Shown here: piece after piece, positions 16,975 through 25,874 of the stretch
Layout of the letters: every line of letters begins with the position of its first letter
How positions within the stretch are numbered: position 1 is the first letter of the stretch
NCBI GenBank assembly: GCA_021555075.1
Contig: JAKGBX010000002.1
Location: 236,001-300,000, forward strand
Origin: Rhodobacteraceae bacterium LMO-JJ12
Lineage (GTDB): Bacteria > Pseudomonadota > Alphaproteobacteria > Rhodobacterales > Rhodobacteraceae
DNA length: 64,000 nucleotides
Direction: 5' to 3'
Notes under the pieces: generated by a model
Told to the model about the DNA's origin: nothing
The model's database searches: none
What the model saw: only the letters and a program-made list of their open reading frames with translations
Made by a program: the position numbers and the translations under genes

Positions 16975-18009
16975 TCAGACGGTTTTGGCAGCATCAAGCC
17001 CGGCGCGGGCGAAGATGGGGACGAAACCGCCAAGTTTCTTGGCGCGTTCAGGGTTGGAGGCGTTGCCATCGAGCGCACGTTTCAGCACGCCTTGGAGAAT
17101 GCCGCCCATGCGGAAAAAATTGAACGCGAGGTAGAAGCCGAACTTGTCTATGCCCGGAAGGCCGCGTTGGGCGCAATAGGCGGCGACGAATTCTTCGTCG
17201 GTCATGAGACCTTCGGCGGCGCGGTCGACACCTGCCAGCCCACGCCCTTCGTTGCCCGGTGGCATGGCCCATTGCATGATCACCGCACCAACATCGGCAA
17301 AGGGATGGCCGATTGTCGAAAGTTCCCAATCGAGCACTGAGAGAACGCGTGGCTCTTCGGCATGCCAGAGCATGTTGTCGATACGATAGTCGCCATGCAC
17401 CAGAGTGCGTTGCCCATCATCGGGGGGGATGTTGGATTGCAGCCATTCCGACAGTGCCTCCATCTCGGGGATGTCGTCGGTCTTGGAGGCATCGTATTGC
17501 TTTGACCAGCGCCCGACCTGTCGTTCGAAATAGTTGCCCGGCGGGCCGTAGTCGGAAAGCCCGACCGCGTCGATATCGACCGAATGGATCGCGGCCAGAA
17601 CCCGGCACATTTCATCCATGATCGGGCGGCGCGCTTTGAGCGGCACGTCGGGTAGGCGGGGGTCGTCAAAGTGGCGACCTTCGATATTTTCCATGACGTA
17701 GAAGGCCGAACCGATAACCGAGTCGTCTTCGCAGAGCAGGTGCATTTTGGCGACCGGCACGTCGGTATCATAGAGCGCCTTTTGCACGCGGTATTCGCGA
17801 TCAACCGCGTGGGCGGATTTGAGCAGCACCCCGGGTGGTTTGCGGCGCAACACATAGGCTCCCGAAGGCGTGGTGAGCCGGAAAGTGGGGTTGGATTGCC
17901 CGACCGAGAACTTGTGCAGCTCTATCGGGCCTTTGAAGCCCGGAAGATGGGCAGTGAGGTATTTTTCCACCGCGTCGAGATCGAGTTGGGCGGCTGTGTT
18001 CGCGCTCAT
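16975..18009 (-). CDS. APH-type phosphotransferase of the ACAD10/ACAD11/FadE36 group
   Basis: A 344-aa protein with the aminoglycoside-phosphotransferase/choline-kinase fold: catalytic loop HGDYRIDN (His205, Asp207, Asn212) and metal-binding DWE (227-229) in VLDWELSTIGHPFADVG. This version is the one found fused to the acyl-CoA dehydrogenase domain in human ACAD10/ACAD11 and stand-alone in LvaA of the Pseudomonas levulinate pathway, where it phosphorylates 4-hydroxyacyl-CoA. Here it sits among acyl-CoA genes including two acyl-CoA dehydrogenases, so a 4-hydroxyacyl-CoA kinase role is plausible, though inferred. A strong SD (GGGAGG) precedes the ATG. Confidence 0.88.
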   Translation of the reverse strand: MSANTAAQLDLDAVEKYLTAHLPGFKGPIELHKFSVGQSNPTFRLTTPSGAYVLRRKPPGVLLKSAHAVDREYRVQKALYDTDVPVAKMHLLCEDDSVIGSAFYVMENIEGRHFDDPRLPDVPLKARRPIMDEMCRVLAAIHSVDIDAVGLSDYGPPGNYFERQVGRWSKQYDASKTDDIPEMEALSEWLQSNIPPDDGQRTLVHGDYRIDNMLWHAEEPRVLSVLDWELSTIGHPFADVGAVIMQWAMPPGNEGRGLAGVDRAAEGLMTDEEFVAAYCAQRGLPGIDKFGFYLAFNFFRMGGILQGVLKRALDGNASNPERAKKLGGFVPIFARAGLDAAKTV

Positions 18010-18074
18010 GTGCGCCTCCCTAAAGTGTTTCGGGATGAAGCTGCGTTCGAGCTTGATCTCGAAACGCGCGCAAC

Positions 18075-18131
18075 ATCAATGGGTTCGGAATGTTTTGCCA
18101 CATTGATTGGTTGGGTAAAGGGCAAAACATT
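18075..18131. other. Interleaved inverted repeats between kinase and phosphatase genes
   Basis: Two inverted repeats are interlaced: ATCAATG (18075-18081) with CATTGAT (18101-18107), and AATGTTTTGCC (18089-18099) with GGCAAAACATT (18121-18131). The second arm of the long repeat abuts the stop codon of the histidine phosphatase gene. In RNA from the minus strand the 11-bp pair could be a hairpin just after the stop, and the interleaving would allow a pseudoknot. It may act as terminator, processing site or operator. Confidence 0.55.
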
Positions 18132-18797
18132 TTAGCTATATGTCATGAGCCGCTCTTGGTTGGCGGCGTTGATATGGGGTGTTTCGTTGAAGCCGTGCAG
18201 GTAGCAGGCCTTGGCGGAGTAGATGAAACGGGTGACAGAGCAATTCTTGGTCTGGAGTTGCAGCTTGACCTGTTGGCCGGGACCGCAATCAAGCACCTGT
18301 GAGATGATCCGCCCCATGGCACCGCCCGAAGAGATGGCAATGGTTTGGGCATGGGTCGGGTTCATCGCGCTCTTGAGCGCATCAGAGGTGCGGGTGGTGA
18401 AGTCTGCCCATGTCTCGGGCGGATTGGGAATCGCGTCCTGCTCCCACTCCAGAACGGTTTCGCGCAGGGTGCGGAAATGGCTTTTGCGTTCGGTGTGCAT
18501 GTTTTCGGGGGCGGGTTGGCCTGCGTATTTGGCATTGAGAAGCGCGGTGAAGTCGAATTCATCGAACCCTGCGTGGATTTGCGGCGTGGCCTCGATCTCC
18601 ATGCCTTCAAGGATGCCTTCCAGCGTCTCGCGGTGGCGGGTGAGCGTGCCGACCCAGAAAGCCGAGGGTGCCACGCCCTGGGCCTTGAGCGCGCGGCCAA
18701 GTTCACGCGACTGTTCATGGCCAAGCGGTGAGAGCTTGTCATAATTCGCGGCCCCGAAGGATGCCTGGGCATGGCGTATGAGGAAAAGCTCAGCCAC
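18132..18797 (-). CDS. Histidine phosphatase family protein with altered second motif
   Basis: 221 aa from GTG at 18797 (VAELFLIRHAQASFG), chosen for the upstream GAAAGG and the small overlap with the preceding gene; an ATG at 18824 would add 9 residues overlapping that gene more deeply. The phosphohistidine motif RHAQ (about residues 8-11) is intact. The second histidine, normally in a SHG motif, is replaced: the segment reads AISSGGAMGRIIS. The family acts on phospho-metabolites; with a kinase next door it may act on a phosphorylated acyl intermediate, but that is speculation. Confidence 0.85.
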   Translation of the reverse strand: MAELFLIRHAQASFGAANYDKLSPLGHEQSRELGRALKAQGVAPSAFWVGTLTRHRETLEGILEGMEIEATPQIHAGFDEFDFTALLNAKYAGQPAPENMHTERKSHFRTLRETVLEWEQDAIPNPPETWADFTTRTSDALKSAMNPTHAQTIAISSGGAMGRIISQVLDCGPGQQVKLQLQTKNCSVTRFIYSAKACYLHGFNETPHINAANQERLMTYS

Positions 18798-19761
18798 GGC
18801 AGAGCCTTTCGCGGGCGGCGGCATATTCGGTGGCCAGACGGTCGACCAGCGTTGCGGCGGGCACCACTTCCTTGACCGCGCCGATGCCCTGGCCCGAGCC
18901 CCAGATTTCTTTCCAGCTTTTGGGCTTTTCGCGGTCTCCGCCGAAGTTCATTTTGGTCGGGTCGGAGGTTTCGAGATTGTCCGGGTCCATCCCGGCGCGC
19001 GCGATGGAGGGTTTCAGGTAGTTGCCATGCACGCCGGTAAAGAGGTTGGAATAGACGATGTCTTCGGCACCGGAAGACACGATCATGTCTTTGTATTCGG
19101 GCACCGCGTTGGCCTCATCCGTGGCGATGAAGGGTGAGCCGATATAGGCGAGATCAGCGCCCATCGCACGGGCGGCGAGGATCGAGGGGCCATTGGCGAT
19201 GGCGCCGGAAAGAGCCAAGGGGCCGTCGAACCATTCGCGAATTTCTGAGATCAGGGCGAGGGGGGATTGCGCGCCGGCATGGCCGCCCGCACCGGCAGCG
19301 ACAGCGATCAGGCCGTCTGCGCCTTTTTCAATCGCCTTTTTGGCAAAGCGGTTGTTGATGATGTCGTGCAGGGTGATGCCGCCACAGGAATGCGCCGCGT
19401 CGTTGACCTCGACCCGCGCGCCCAGTGAGGTGATCCAGATCGGGACGTGCCATTTGGCGCAAATCTCAAGGTCACGATCAAGGCGTTCGTTTGAGCGATG
19501 CACGATCTGATTGACCGCGTAGGGTGCGGCGGGGGTATCCGGGTTGGCCTGATTATGGGCGTCGAGTTCTTCGGTGATGCGCTTGAGCCATGCTTCCAGT
19601 TGGATCGGATCGCCAGCGGCTTCGCGGGCGTTGAGGGCCGGGAAGGAGCCGACGATGCCGGCCTTGCATTGGGCGATGACCAGATCGGGGTTGGAAATGA
19701 TGAACAGCGGTGAGCCGATCACCGGTATGCGGAGGTTTTGAAGCAGGGTGGGCAGGGTCAT
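18790..19761 (-). CDS. Nitronate monooxygenase / 2-nitropropane dioxygenase family flavoprotein
   Basis: 323 aa from ATG at 19761 (MTLPTLLQNLRIPVIGSPLF). An upstream in-frame ATG at 19809 gives a non-native extension and falls in hairpin sequence. The FMN-binding TIM barrel is supported by GIVGSFPALNAR, the GADGLIAVAAGAGGHAGAQS stretch and LAYIGSPFIATDEAN. Family members oxidise alkyl nitronates, and some homologues in acyl-CoA clusters act as enoyl reductases or have no assigned substrate. It overlaps the phosphatase gene by 8 bp and follows the thiolase gene. Confidence 0.9.
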   Translation of the reverse strand: MTLPTLLQNLRIPVIGSPLFIISNPDLVIAQCKAGIVGSFPALNAREAAGDPIQLEAWLKRITEELDAHNQANPDTPAAPYAVNQIVHRSNERLDRDLEICAKWHVPIWITSLGARVEVNDAAHSCGGITLHDIINNRFAKKAIEKGADGLIAVAAGAGGHAGAQSPLALISEIREWFDGPLALSGAIANGPSILAARAMGADLAYIGSPFIATDEANAVPEYKDMIVSSGAEDIVYSNLFTGVHGNYLKPSIARAGMDPDNLETSDPTKMNFGGDREKPKSWKEIWGSGQGIGAVKEVVPAATLVDRLATEYAAARERLCRG

Positions 19762-19784
19762 TTTACAAAGCCTTGGAAAGTGAA

Positions 19785-19840
19785 GGTGCGTGCAAGCACG
19801 CACCCTCATTAGATTGGTGTAAGTTGCGTGAGTTCACGCA
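19785..19840. other. Two perfect short hairpins in the thiolase / nitronate monooxygenase gap
   Basis: GGTGCGTGC-AA-GCACGCACC (19785-19804) and TGCGTGA-GT-TCACGCA (19825-19840) are both perfect inverted repeats with 2-nt centres, in the 91-bp intercistronic gap. They share the core GCGTG. They may be intercistronic mRNA hairpins that adjust expression within the operon, or paired protein-binding sites. Confidence 0.5.
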
Positions 19841-19852
19841 GCTTTCATGGGA

Positions 19853-21055
19853 TCACAGAACCTCGAACAGGCCCGCCGCGCCCATGCCGCCGCCGACGCA
19901 CATGGTGCAGACAACGTATTTCACGCCACGACGTTTGCCTTCGATCAGCGCGTGGCCGACCATGCGCGCGCCCGACATGCCATAGGGATGGCCGATGGAA
20001 ATCGCGCCGCCGTTGACGTTGAGGATTTCTTCGGGGATGCCCAGCACGCGGGCCGAGTGCAGCACCTGAACCGCGAAGGCTTCGTTGAGTTCCCAGAGGC
20101 CGATATCGTCCATCTTTAGGCCATGCGCAGCGAGCAATTTCGGCACAGCATAGATCGGACCGATGCCCATTTCATCGGGCTCAAGCCCGGCAGCCATGAC
20201 GCCGACATAACGGCCCAGCGGGGTGAGGCCGCGTTTTTCGGCTTCCTTGGCTTCCATCACCACGGCGGCAGAGGCCCCATCGGAGAGTTGCGAAGCGTTG
20301 CCTGCGGTGATGAATTTCCCCTCTTTGATCTCCTGGCCGTTTTTGAACACCGGCTGGAGGCTTTCGAGGTTCTCCATCTTGGTGCCGGGGCGGTTACATT
20401 CGTCTTTTTCGATGGTGATGTTCTTGAACGAGATTTCTTTTGTCTCTTTGTCCATCACGCCCATGCTGGTGGTCATTGGTACGATTTCGTCGTCGAATGC
20501 GCCAGCTTCCTGCGCGGCGGCGGTGCGCTGTTGGCTTTGCAGCGCATAGGCGTCCTGATCTTCACGGCTGACGTTGTAACGCTTGGCTACGACTTCGGCT
20601 GTTTCCAGCATCGACATGTAGAGCGCGGGTTTGTGCTGCATGATCCATTTGTCGGCCATGTGATCGGTGCGCATTTTTTCGTTTTGAACGAGCGAGATCG
20701 ATTCAACGCCGCCGCCGATTGCGATGTCCATGCCATCCATCACGACTTGTTTGGCGGCGGTGGCGATGGCCATCATGCCGGAGGCGCATTGCCGGTCCAT
20801 CGACATGCCCGCAACGGTCACGGGAAGGCCAGCGCGGATCACGGCTTGGCGGCCGATATTGCCGCCGGTCGAGCCTTGTTGAAGGGCGGCGCCGACGATG
20901 CAATCGGAGATTTCCGAGCCATCAAGCCCGGCGCGCGACACGGCGTTGGAGACGGCATGGCCGATCAGGGTTTGGGCCGAGGTGGCGTTGAACGCGCCGC
21001 GATAGGCTTTGCCGATCGGGGTGCGGGCGGTGGAGACGATGAGTGCTTCGCGCAT
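19853..21055 (-). CDS. Acetyl-CoA C-acyltransferase (thiolase)
   Basis: A 400-aa degradative-type thiolase that cleaves 3-oxoacyl-CoA to acetyl-CoA and a shortened acyl-CoA. Seen: the acylated Cys in [15 protein letters not shown] (about 90), the NEAF region ([11 protein letters not shown]), [11 protein letters not shown] with the catalytic His (about 350) and the C-terminal [18 protein letters not shown]. Its start is 5 bp from the stop of the SDR gene upstream on the minus strand, and RBS AAGGA lies within that gene's end. It completes the beta-oxidation spiral of this cluster. Confidence 0.94.
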   Translation of the reverse strand: MREALIVSTARTPIGKAYRGAFNATSAQTLIGHAVSNAVSRAGLDGSEISDCIVGAALQQGSTGGNIGRQAVIRAGLPVTVAGMSMDRQCASGMMAIATAAKQVVMDGMDIAIGGGVESISLVQNEKMRTDHMADKWIMQHKPALYMSMLETAEVVAKRYNVSREDQDAYALQSQQRTAAAQEAGAFDDEIVPMTTSMGVMDKETKEISFKNITIEKDECNRPGTKMENLESLQPVFKNGQEIKEGKFITAGNASQLSDGASAAVVMEAKEAEKRGLTPLGRYVGVMAAGLEPDEMGIGPIYAVPKLLAAHGLKMDDIGLWELNEAFAVQVLHSARVLGIPEEILNVNGGAISIGHPYGMSGARMVGHALIEGKRRGVKYVVCTMCVGGGMGAAGLFEVL

Positions 21056-21060
21056 TTGGT

Positions 21061-21990
21061 TTAGTCCTTTTTGTCGAGAGAAATGCCGCGCAACTTTGCG
21101 GCCATCGAGATGTATTTGTTGGTTTGATCGAAAGCGCCGGGCATTTCTGTCTGGCCTTTGGGATCGCGGATGCGCGCCATGTTGGCGAGCACGGCTTCGG
21201 GGGTCAGTTCGTCGTCCCCAAGTGCGACACCCGCGGTTTCGTAGATTTTGGTTTCGGCAAAACAGCCGCCGCCCGCGCCGAGGATCATTTTTGACGGTGC
21301 GTTTTCGCTGACCAAGGCAAGCAGGCCCGGCGTAATGGTTTCGGGTTTCAGAAGCGGGAGAACTTCGGGAGGGAGCAATTCTTCGGTCATCCGCGTGGCA
21401 GCCGTGGGGGCGAGCATGTTGATATGCACGTTCTTGCGGATACCCTCTTGGTAAAGCACGTTCATCAGGCCGAGCATTGCCGCCTTGGCCGCGCCATAGT
21501 TGGACTGACCGAAATTGCCATAGAGGCCGGAGGCCGAGGTGGTCAGAACGATGCGGCCATACTCACGCTCAAGCATGTGGCGCCAGAGGGCGTGGGTGCA
21601 ATTGACCGAGCCCATGAGATGCACATCAAGCACAACGCGGAAATCATCGAGGGTCATCTTGGCGAAGGTTTTGTCACGCAGGACACCGGCGTTGTTCACC
21701 AGGATATCTACATGGCCGAATTCGGCGATTGCGCTGTCGACCATCGCTTGCACTTGTTCGGCATCGGCAACATTCGCGCCGTTGGAAATGGCATGGCCGC
21801 CCGCGTCGCGGATTTCCTGAACCACGGCCTTGGCGGCGTCGGAAGAGCCGGTGCCGTCGGCGGCTACGCCGAGATCGTTGACCACAACCTTGGCGCCACG
21901 CGCGGCGAGACCGAGCGCATGGCTGCGGCCCAGGCCGATGCCCGCACCGGTGACAATGGCAACGCGGCCATCAAAACGCAATTCACTCAT
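21061..21990 (-). CDS. SDR 3-hydroxyacyl-CoA dehydrogenase (MFE-2-like)
   Basis: 309 aa from ATG at 21990 ([20 protein letters not shown]), preceded by GGAGAAAAGA. Classical SDR motifs: [13 protein letters not shown], Ser in TTSASG and YGAAK (the YxxxK motif). The extended C-terminus (about 250-309) resembles the dehydrogenase unit of peroxisomal multifunctional enzyme 2, which oxidises (3R)-hydroxyacyl-CoA. Its start overlaps the MaoC hydratase stop by 4 bp; hydratase-2 enzymes make the (3R) isomer, so the pair is mutually consistent. Confidence 0.88.
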   Translation of the reverse strand: MSELRFDGRVAIVTGAGIGLGRSHALGLAARGAKVVVNDLGVAADGTGSSDAAKAVVQEIRDAGGHAISNGANVADAEQVQAMVDSAIAEFGHVDILVNNAGVLRDKTFAKMTLDDFRVVLDVHLMGSVNCTHALWRHMLEREYGRIVLTTSASGLYGNFGQSNYGAAKAAMLGLMNVLYQEGIRKNVHINMLAPTAATRMTEELLPPEVLPLLKPETITPGLLALVSENAPSKMILGAGGGCFAETKIYETAGVALGDDELTPEAVLANMARIRDPKGQTEMPGAFDQTNKYISMAAKLRGISLDKKD

Positions 21991-22454
21991 TTCTTTTCTC
22001 CGAAATAGCGACGACCGATCCATTCCGCGACCAGCGCCGGTTTTTCCTGACCTTCGATTTCCATGCTGACCTCGGTGATGGTGGTGACTTCGCCGGGGCG
22101 GCTGTCATCCAGGCTTTTGATCGCGAAGTGGGCGCGGATACGCGAGCCGGCCGGCACGGGCGAGAGGAAGCGAACCTTGTCAAAGCCATAGTTGACGCCC
22201 ATCACCAAGCCTTCAATGGCGGGCATTTCATAGATCATCGCCGAGAGCATCGAAAGCGTGAGAAAGCCGTGCGCGATGGTGGTGCCGAAGGCAGTATTCG
22301 CGGCGCTGACGGGGTCGACATGAATATACTGCCAGTCTTCCGTGACATCGGCAAAAGCGTCGATACGCTTTTGATCCATGGTGTACCAGCCGGAAGTGCC
22401 AAGGGGCTTGCCGACAAGGGCTTTGAGTTCGTCGAGTGTGAGGGTGCCGGGCAT
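21987..22454 (-). CDS. MaoC-family (R)-specific enoyl-CoA hydratase
   Basis: 155 aa from ATG at 22454 (MPGTLTLDELKALVGKPLGT). The hydratase-2 region reads FADVTEDWQYIHVDPVSAAN followed by FGTTIAHGFLTLSMLSAM; the catalytic Asp and His are kept although the usual GDxNPxH becomes EDWQYIH. Members hydrate trans-2-enoyl-CoA to (3R)-hydroxyacyl-CoA. It overlaps the SDR gene downstream and starts 1 bp from the end of another SDR gene, so it sits mid-operon. Confidence 0.9.
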   Translation of the reverse strand: MPGTLTLDELKALVGKPLGTSGWYTMDQKRIDAFADVTEDWQYIHVDPVSAANTAFGTTIAHGFLTLSMLSAMIYEMPAIEGLVMGVNYGFDKVRFLSPVPAGSRIRAHFAIKSLDDSRPGEVTTITEVSMEIEGQEKPALVAEWIGRRYFGEKK

Positions 22455-22455
22455 G

Positions 22456-23283
22456 TCAGAGATCCTCGTTGAAGAGATTGCCGGGGGCGTTGGACTGCAT
22501 CCCGCCGGAAAGCGGCAGGATGGCACCAGAGAGATAGGCGCCGCCACGGCCACAGAGATATTGCAGCGCGCCCGCGATATCTTCGGGGGTGCCAACACGG
22601 CCCAGGGGAACGCCGGTTGCGGCCTGGGCCTGACCTTCTTCTGAGGCAAGCGCGAAGGCAGTCATTTTTGACACGAACGGCCCCGGTGCGATGGCGTTGA
22701 CGGTGATGCCCTGGGAGGCGAGATCGTTGGAAAGAACGCGCGTCATGTGATGCACGGCGCCTTTCGAGACGGCGTAGGAATAGGTGGCCGTGCCTTTGGG
22801 GATGTCGCCCATGACAGAGCCGACATTGACCACGCGCGCCGGATCGTCGGCAGCAGAGGCGGCCTTCAAGAGCGGCAGGAGCGCTTGGGTCAGATGGAAC
22901 ATGCCGGTGACGTTGAGCGTGAGAAGCTTGGTCCAGGCGTCGTAGGGATGTTCGCCCAGCGGCGCGCCCCAGGTGCGCCCGGCGTTGTTCATCAGGATAT
23001 GCAGGCGTTCGGTGCGCAGTTTGACCTCTTCGACGATGGCGTTGATGCCCTCTTCGGTGCCGACATCACCGCCAAAACCTTCGACCGAGCCGGGCAGGCC
23101 GAGTGCGTTGATCTCTTTCGCTACGGCTTCGCAGGCGTCGGCCTTGCGCGAGCAGATCAGGACGCGCGCGCCGGCGGCGGCGAGACCTTCGGTGGCCATG
23201 CGGCCGATGCCGGTCGCGCCGCCGGTGACGAGGGCCGTCTTGCCGGTGAGATCAAACAGGGCGGATGGTGTCATAGTGCTCAT
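22456..23283 (-). CDS. SDR family oxidoreductase
   Basis: 275 aa from ATG at 23283 (MSTMTPSALFDLTGKTALVT), chosen for GGAA 6 bp upstream; ATG at 23295 is an alternative. SDR motifs: TGGATGIGR cofactor loop, NNAG and YSYAVSKGAV (YxxxK). The C-terminal segment (GGAYLSGAILPLSGGM) is that of classical SDRs. It may be a second 3-hydroxyacyl-CoA or alcohol dehydrogenase of the pathway, or oxidise a hydroxyl group on the substrate. Substrate not readable. Confidence 0.88.
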   Translation of the reverse strand: MSTMTPSALFDLTGKTALVTGGATGIGRMATEGLAAAGARVLICSRKADACEAVAKEINALGLPGSVEGFGGDVGTEEGINAIVEEVKLRTERLHILMNNAGRTWGAPLGEHPYDAWTKLLTLNVTGMFHLTQALLPLLKAASAADDPARVVNVGSVMGDIPKGTATYSYAVSKGAVHHMTRVLSNDLASQGITVNAIAPGPFVSKMTAFALASEEGQAQAATGVPLGRVGTPEDIAGALQYLCGRGGAYLSGAILPLSGGMQSNAPGNLFNEDL

Positions 23284-23407
23284 TGCGGGTTCCATTTCAT
23301 TGTGGTGTCGGCGACGCGGAGTGGGGTCCGGGACGGTGTCTTGTGGTGTGGCGACGGGCTTAACATTCTTCAATGCTCAATTACACAGGTGGCTTTCAGT
23401 TGGGTTC

Positions 23408-24529
23408 TCAAAGGCCGCGCGACTCGGCCACGATTGCGGCGTGGTGGCCGTAATCGCCGAGCCATTCTGCACCAACGCGGGCGCGTTTCATGAAAAACCC
23501 TGCGTCATAGTCATCGGTCATGCCGATGCCACCATGCATCTGGACGCCTTCCATCACAGCGAGCTTGGCGGTTTGGGTGGCGCGGGCCTTGGCGAGGCTG
23601 ACGAGGGTTTGGGCATTTGCCGGGTCGCTATCAAGCGCGCGGCCAGCGGCGGCGATGGCCGACGCCGTCACTTCGATCTCGGCAAAGAGATGTGCGGCGC
23701 GGTGTTGCAATGCCTGAAAAGAGCCGATGGTGCGGCCGAACTGTTTGCGCTCTTTCAGATAGCCGATGGTCATCGCCGAGATGCCGGCGGAAAGACCCGA
23801 GAGCTCAGCGGCCAGCGCGGCCTGCCCGGCACGCAGACCGGGGGCGAGGGCGGCAAGGCCATTGTCGACATCGCCCACCACGTCTTCGCCAGTGGCGTTG
23901 ACGCTATCAAAGTCGATACGGGCGAAATCGCGGGAATCAATGCTCTGGATCGGGTCGGTATCGAGCCCGGCACGCGCAGCGTCGATATCAAACAGGGTGA
24001 GGCCGAGGGGATCGCCCGGTTTGCCCGAGGTGCGGGCCAGCACGAGGAGGCGCGACGCGGAAGCGCCATCGGCGACGAAGGTCTTGTGGCCCGTGAGGCG
24101 GAAGCCATTGCCATCGGCTGTGGCGGGCAATGCTGTGGCGGCCGGGTTGTGTTTGGCGCCCTCATCAATGGCCAGCGCGTAGGTAGTTTCACCCGAGGCG
24201 ATAGCCGCGAGGTGATCCGAGGCGGAAGCGCGCAGGGCGTTTGCGGCGATCACGGCGCTGGACAGGAACGGTGAAGCGGCCAGCGTACGGCCCATTTCCT
24301 CAGAAAGGATGCCCGCCGCGCGGTGGCCCATATCGGCACCACCGTGGCTTTCGGGAACCATCACGCCAGCCCAGCCCATTTGCGCCATTTCGGCCCAGAG
24401 TTCGGGCGCATAGTCGCGTCCCGCATCGCGGTTTTTGCGCAATACGGAAAGCGGGGCGAATTGATCAAGAAACCCACGGGCAGCGTCGCGCAGGAGGGTT
24501 TCGTCTTCGCTGTCGGAAAGCTTGTCCAT
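23408..24529 (-). CDS. Acyl-CoA dehydrogenase subunit lacking the usual C-terminal catalytic Glu motif
   Basis: 373 aa with the three-part acyl-CoA dehydrogenase fold (helical N-terminus, central beta domain with LTGHKTFVADGASASRLLV, helical C-terminus with RKQFGRTIGSFQALQHRAAH). The last helices read MEGVQMHGGIGMTDDYDAGF and AEWLGDYGHH, without the EGGT/YEGT stretch that carries the catalytic base in MCAD-like enzymes. It directly follows (12 bp) the other acyl-CoA dehydrogenase, which has that motif. In steroid-type alpha2beta2 dehydrogenases such pairs share catalytic residues between subunits. Confidence 0.9.
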   Translation of the reverse strand: MDKLSDSEDETLLRDAARGFLDQFAPLSVLRKNRDAGRDYAPELWAEMAQMGWAGVMVPESHGGADMGHRAAGILSEEMGRTLAASPFLSSAVIAANALRASASDHLAAIASGETTYALAIDEGAKHNPAATALPATADGNGFRLTGHKTFVADGASASRLLVLARTSGKPGDPLGLTLFDIDAARAGLDTDPIQSIDSRDFARIDFDSVNATGEDVVGDVDNGLAALAPGLRAGQAALAAELSGLSAGISAMTIGYLKERKQFGRTIGSFQALQHRAAHLFAEIEVTASAIAAAGRALDSDPANAQTLVSLAKARATQTAKLAVMEGVQMHGGIGMTDDYDAGFFMKRARVGAEWLGDYGHHAAIVAESRGL

Positions 24530-24541
24530 TTTGCTCTCTCC

Positions 24542-25705
24542 TTATTTCGCGGGCAATTCGAGGACACGTTTGGCGATGATGTCGAGCATCACCTCGGACG
24601 TGCCGCCTTCGATCGAGTTGGCCTTGGAACGCAGCCAATCGGCGGCCGATCCGGCCTCCCAGTCGAGCGCGTTCGACCCCTGGGCCGACATGAGAACCTC
24701 CTGGCGGCGCTTGTTCAACTCGGTGCCGTAGTATTTCAGCATCGCGCTGGCGTGGCCGACGCCCTGACCGGCCTCACTCATGTCCTTGTACCGCTCCATG
24801 GTGAGGGCGAAGGCCATGGCATCGACCTCAAGTTCCATCGCTTCGGCGCGCAGCACCGGATCATTGAGCGTGCCGGGATCAAGCGTGCCCATCATCTGGG
24901 CCAGTGTGTCACCCGAGGTGAGGCCGCCACCGCCGCCGCCGATCATCTCGCGCTCATGCGTCAGCAAGTATTTGGCAACGTCCCAGCCGCGGTTCTGTTC
25001 GCCGACGATAGCGCCTTCCTTGGGCACCTTGACGTTGTCAAAGAAGGTTTCGCAGAACGGCGATGCGCCAGAGATCAGGCGGATCGGGCGGGTTGTGACG
25101 CCTGGGGTCTGCATGTCGATCAGCATGAAGGAAATGCCGAGATGTTTCGGCGCGTCACGGTCGGTGCGCACCAGGGCGAAAATCTTGTCGGCCTTATCGG
25201 CGTAGGAGGTCCAGATCTTCTGGCCGTTGATCAGCCAGTGATCGCCCATATCCTCGGCCCGTGTCTGGACACTGGCGAGGTCGGAGCCTGCGCCGGGTTC
25301 GGAGTAGCCCTGACACCAGCGGATCTTGCCTGCGGTGATGTCGGGGAGATGCGCGGCTTTCTGCTCGGGGGTGCCGAATTTCAAGAGCGCCGGGCCAAGC
25401 ATCCAGATGCCGAAGCTTTGCAACGGTGAAGGCGCGCCCGCCTTGGTCATTTCCTCGCGCAGGGCTTTTTCCTCGCCGCGCGTGAGGCCGCCGCCGCCAT
25501 ATTCGCTCGGCCAGCGCGGGCAGGTCAGGCCCCGTTCGGCGCAGCGTTCAAGCCAGAGGCGTTGCGCGTCAGAGGTGAACACCCAATTGCGCCCGCCCCA
25601 ACAGATGGTGTCTTCGGTGGTGGGCACGCCACGCAGCTCATCTGGCAGATTGGCGGCTATCCAATCGGCGATCTCGGACCGGAAATTTTCCAATGGGTCT
25701 GACAT
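24542..25705 (-). CDS. Acyl-CoA dehydrogenase (catalytic-type subunit)
   Basis: 387 aa. Central-domain motif CQGYSEPGAGSDLASVQTRA and INGQKIWTSYADKADKIFAL are typical, and the C-terminus has ANSIEGGTSEVMLDIIAKRV, carrying the usual catalytic Glu region. RBS GGGAGGAG precedes ATG at 25705. A long Gly tract (IGGGGGGLTSGD) is present near 260. It is the first gene of the downstream block, since the CoA-ligase gene upstream ends in a terminator. With the following 373-aa paralogue it probably forms a heteromer acting on a bulky or branched acyl-CoA. Confidence 0.92.
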   Translation of the reverse strand: MSDPLENFRSEIADWIAANLPDELRGVPTTEDTICWGGRNWVFTSDAQRLWLERCAERGLTCPRWPSEYGGGGLTRGEEKALREEMTKAGAPSPLQSFGIWMLGPALLKFGTPEQKAAHLPDITAGKIRWCQGYSEPGAGSDLASVQTRAEDMGDHWLINGQKIWTSYADKADKIFALVRTDRDAPKHLGISFMLIDMQTPGVTTRPIRLISGASPFCETFFDNVKVPKEGAIVGEQNRGWDVAKYLLTHEREMIGGGGGGLTSGDTLAQMMGTLDPGTLNDPVLRAEAMELEVDAMAFALTMERYKDMSEAGQGVGHASAMLKYYGTELNKRRQEVLMSAQGSNALDWEAGSAADWLRSKANSIEGGTSEVMLDIIAKRVLELPAK

Positions 25706-25780
25706 GGTGGCTCCTCCCCTGCGGTTTCGTTCAGCTAGGGCACACTGGAATCAGGGTCTGACGCAAGGGGGCAGGCGGTT

Positions 25781-25793
25781 TGACGACACGTCA
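25781..25793. promoter_or_regulatory. Small palindrome TGACG-ACA-CGTCA upstream of the acyl-CoA dehydrogenase operon
   Basis: A short perfect inverted repeat (5-bp arms, 3-bp centre) 76 bp upstream of the start of the acyl-CoA dehydrogenase at 25705. It could be a repressor site for the operon. No regulator gene is adjacent, so support is weak. Confidence 0.3.
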
Positions 25794-25874
25794 TGAATTT
25801 ATGCCGTGGCGTCGGAAACTGCGGCGATCAGGCCATTGGGTGGGTTTGCCCCCCGCGATTTGGCCATAGGGCAA

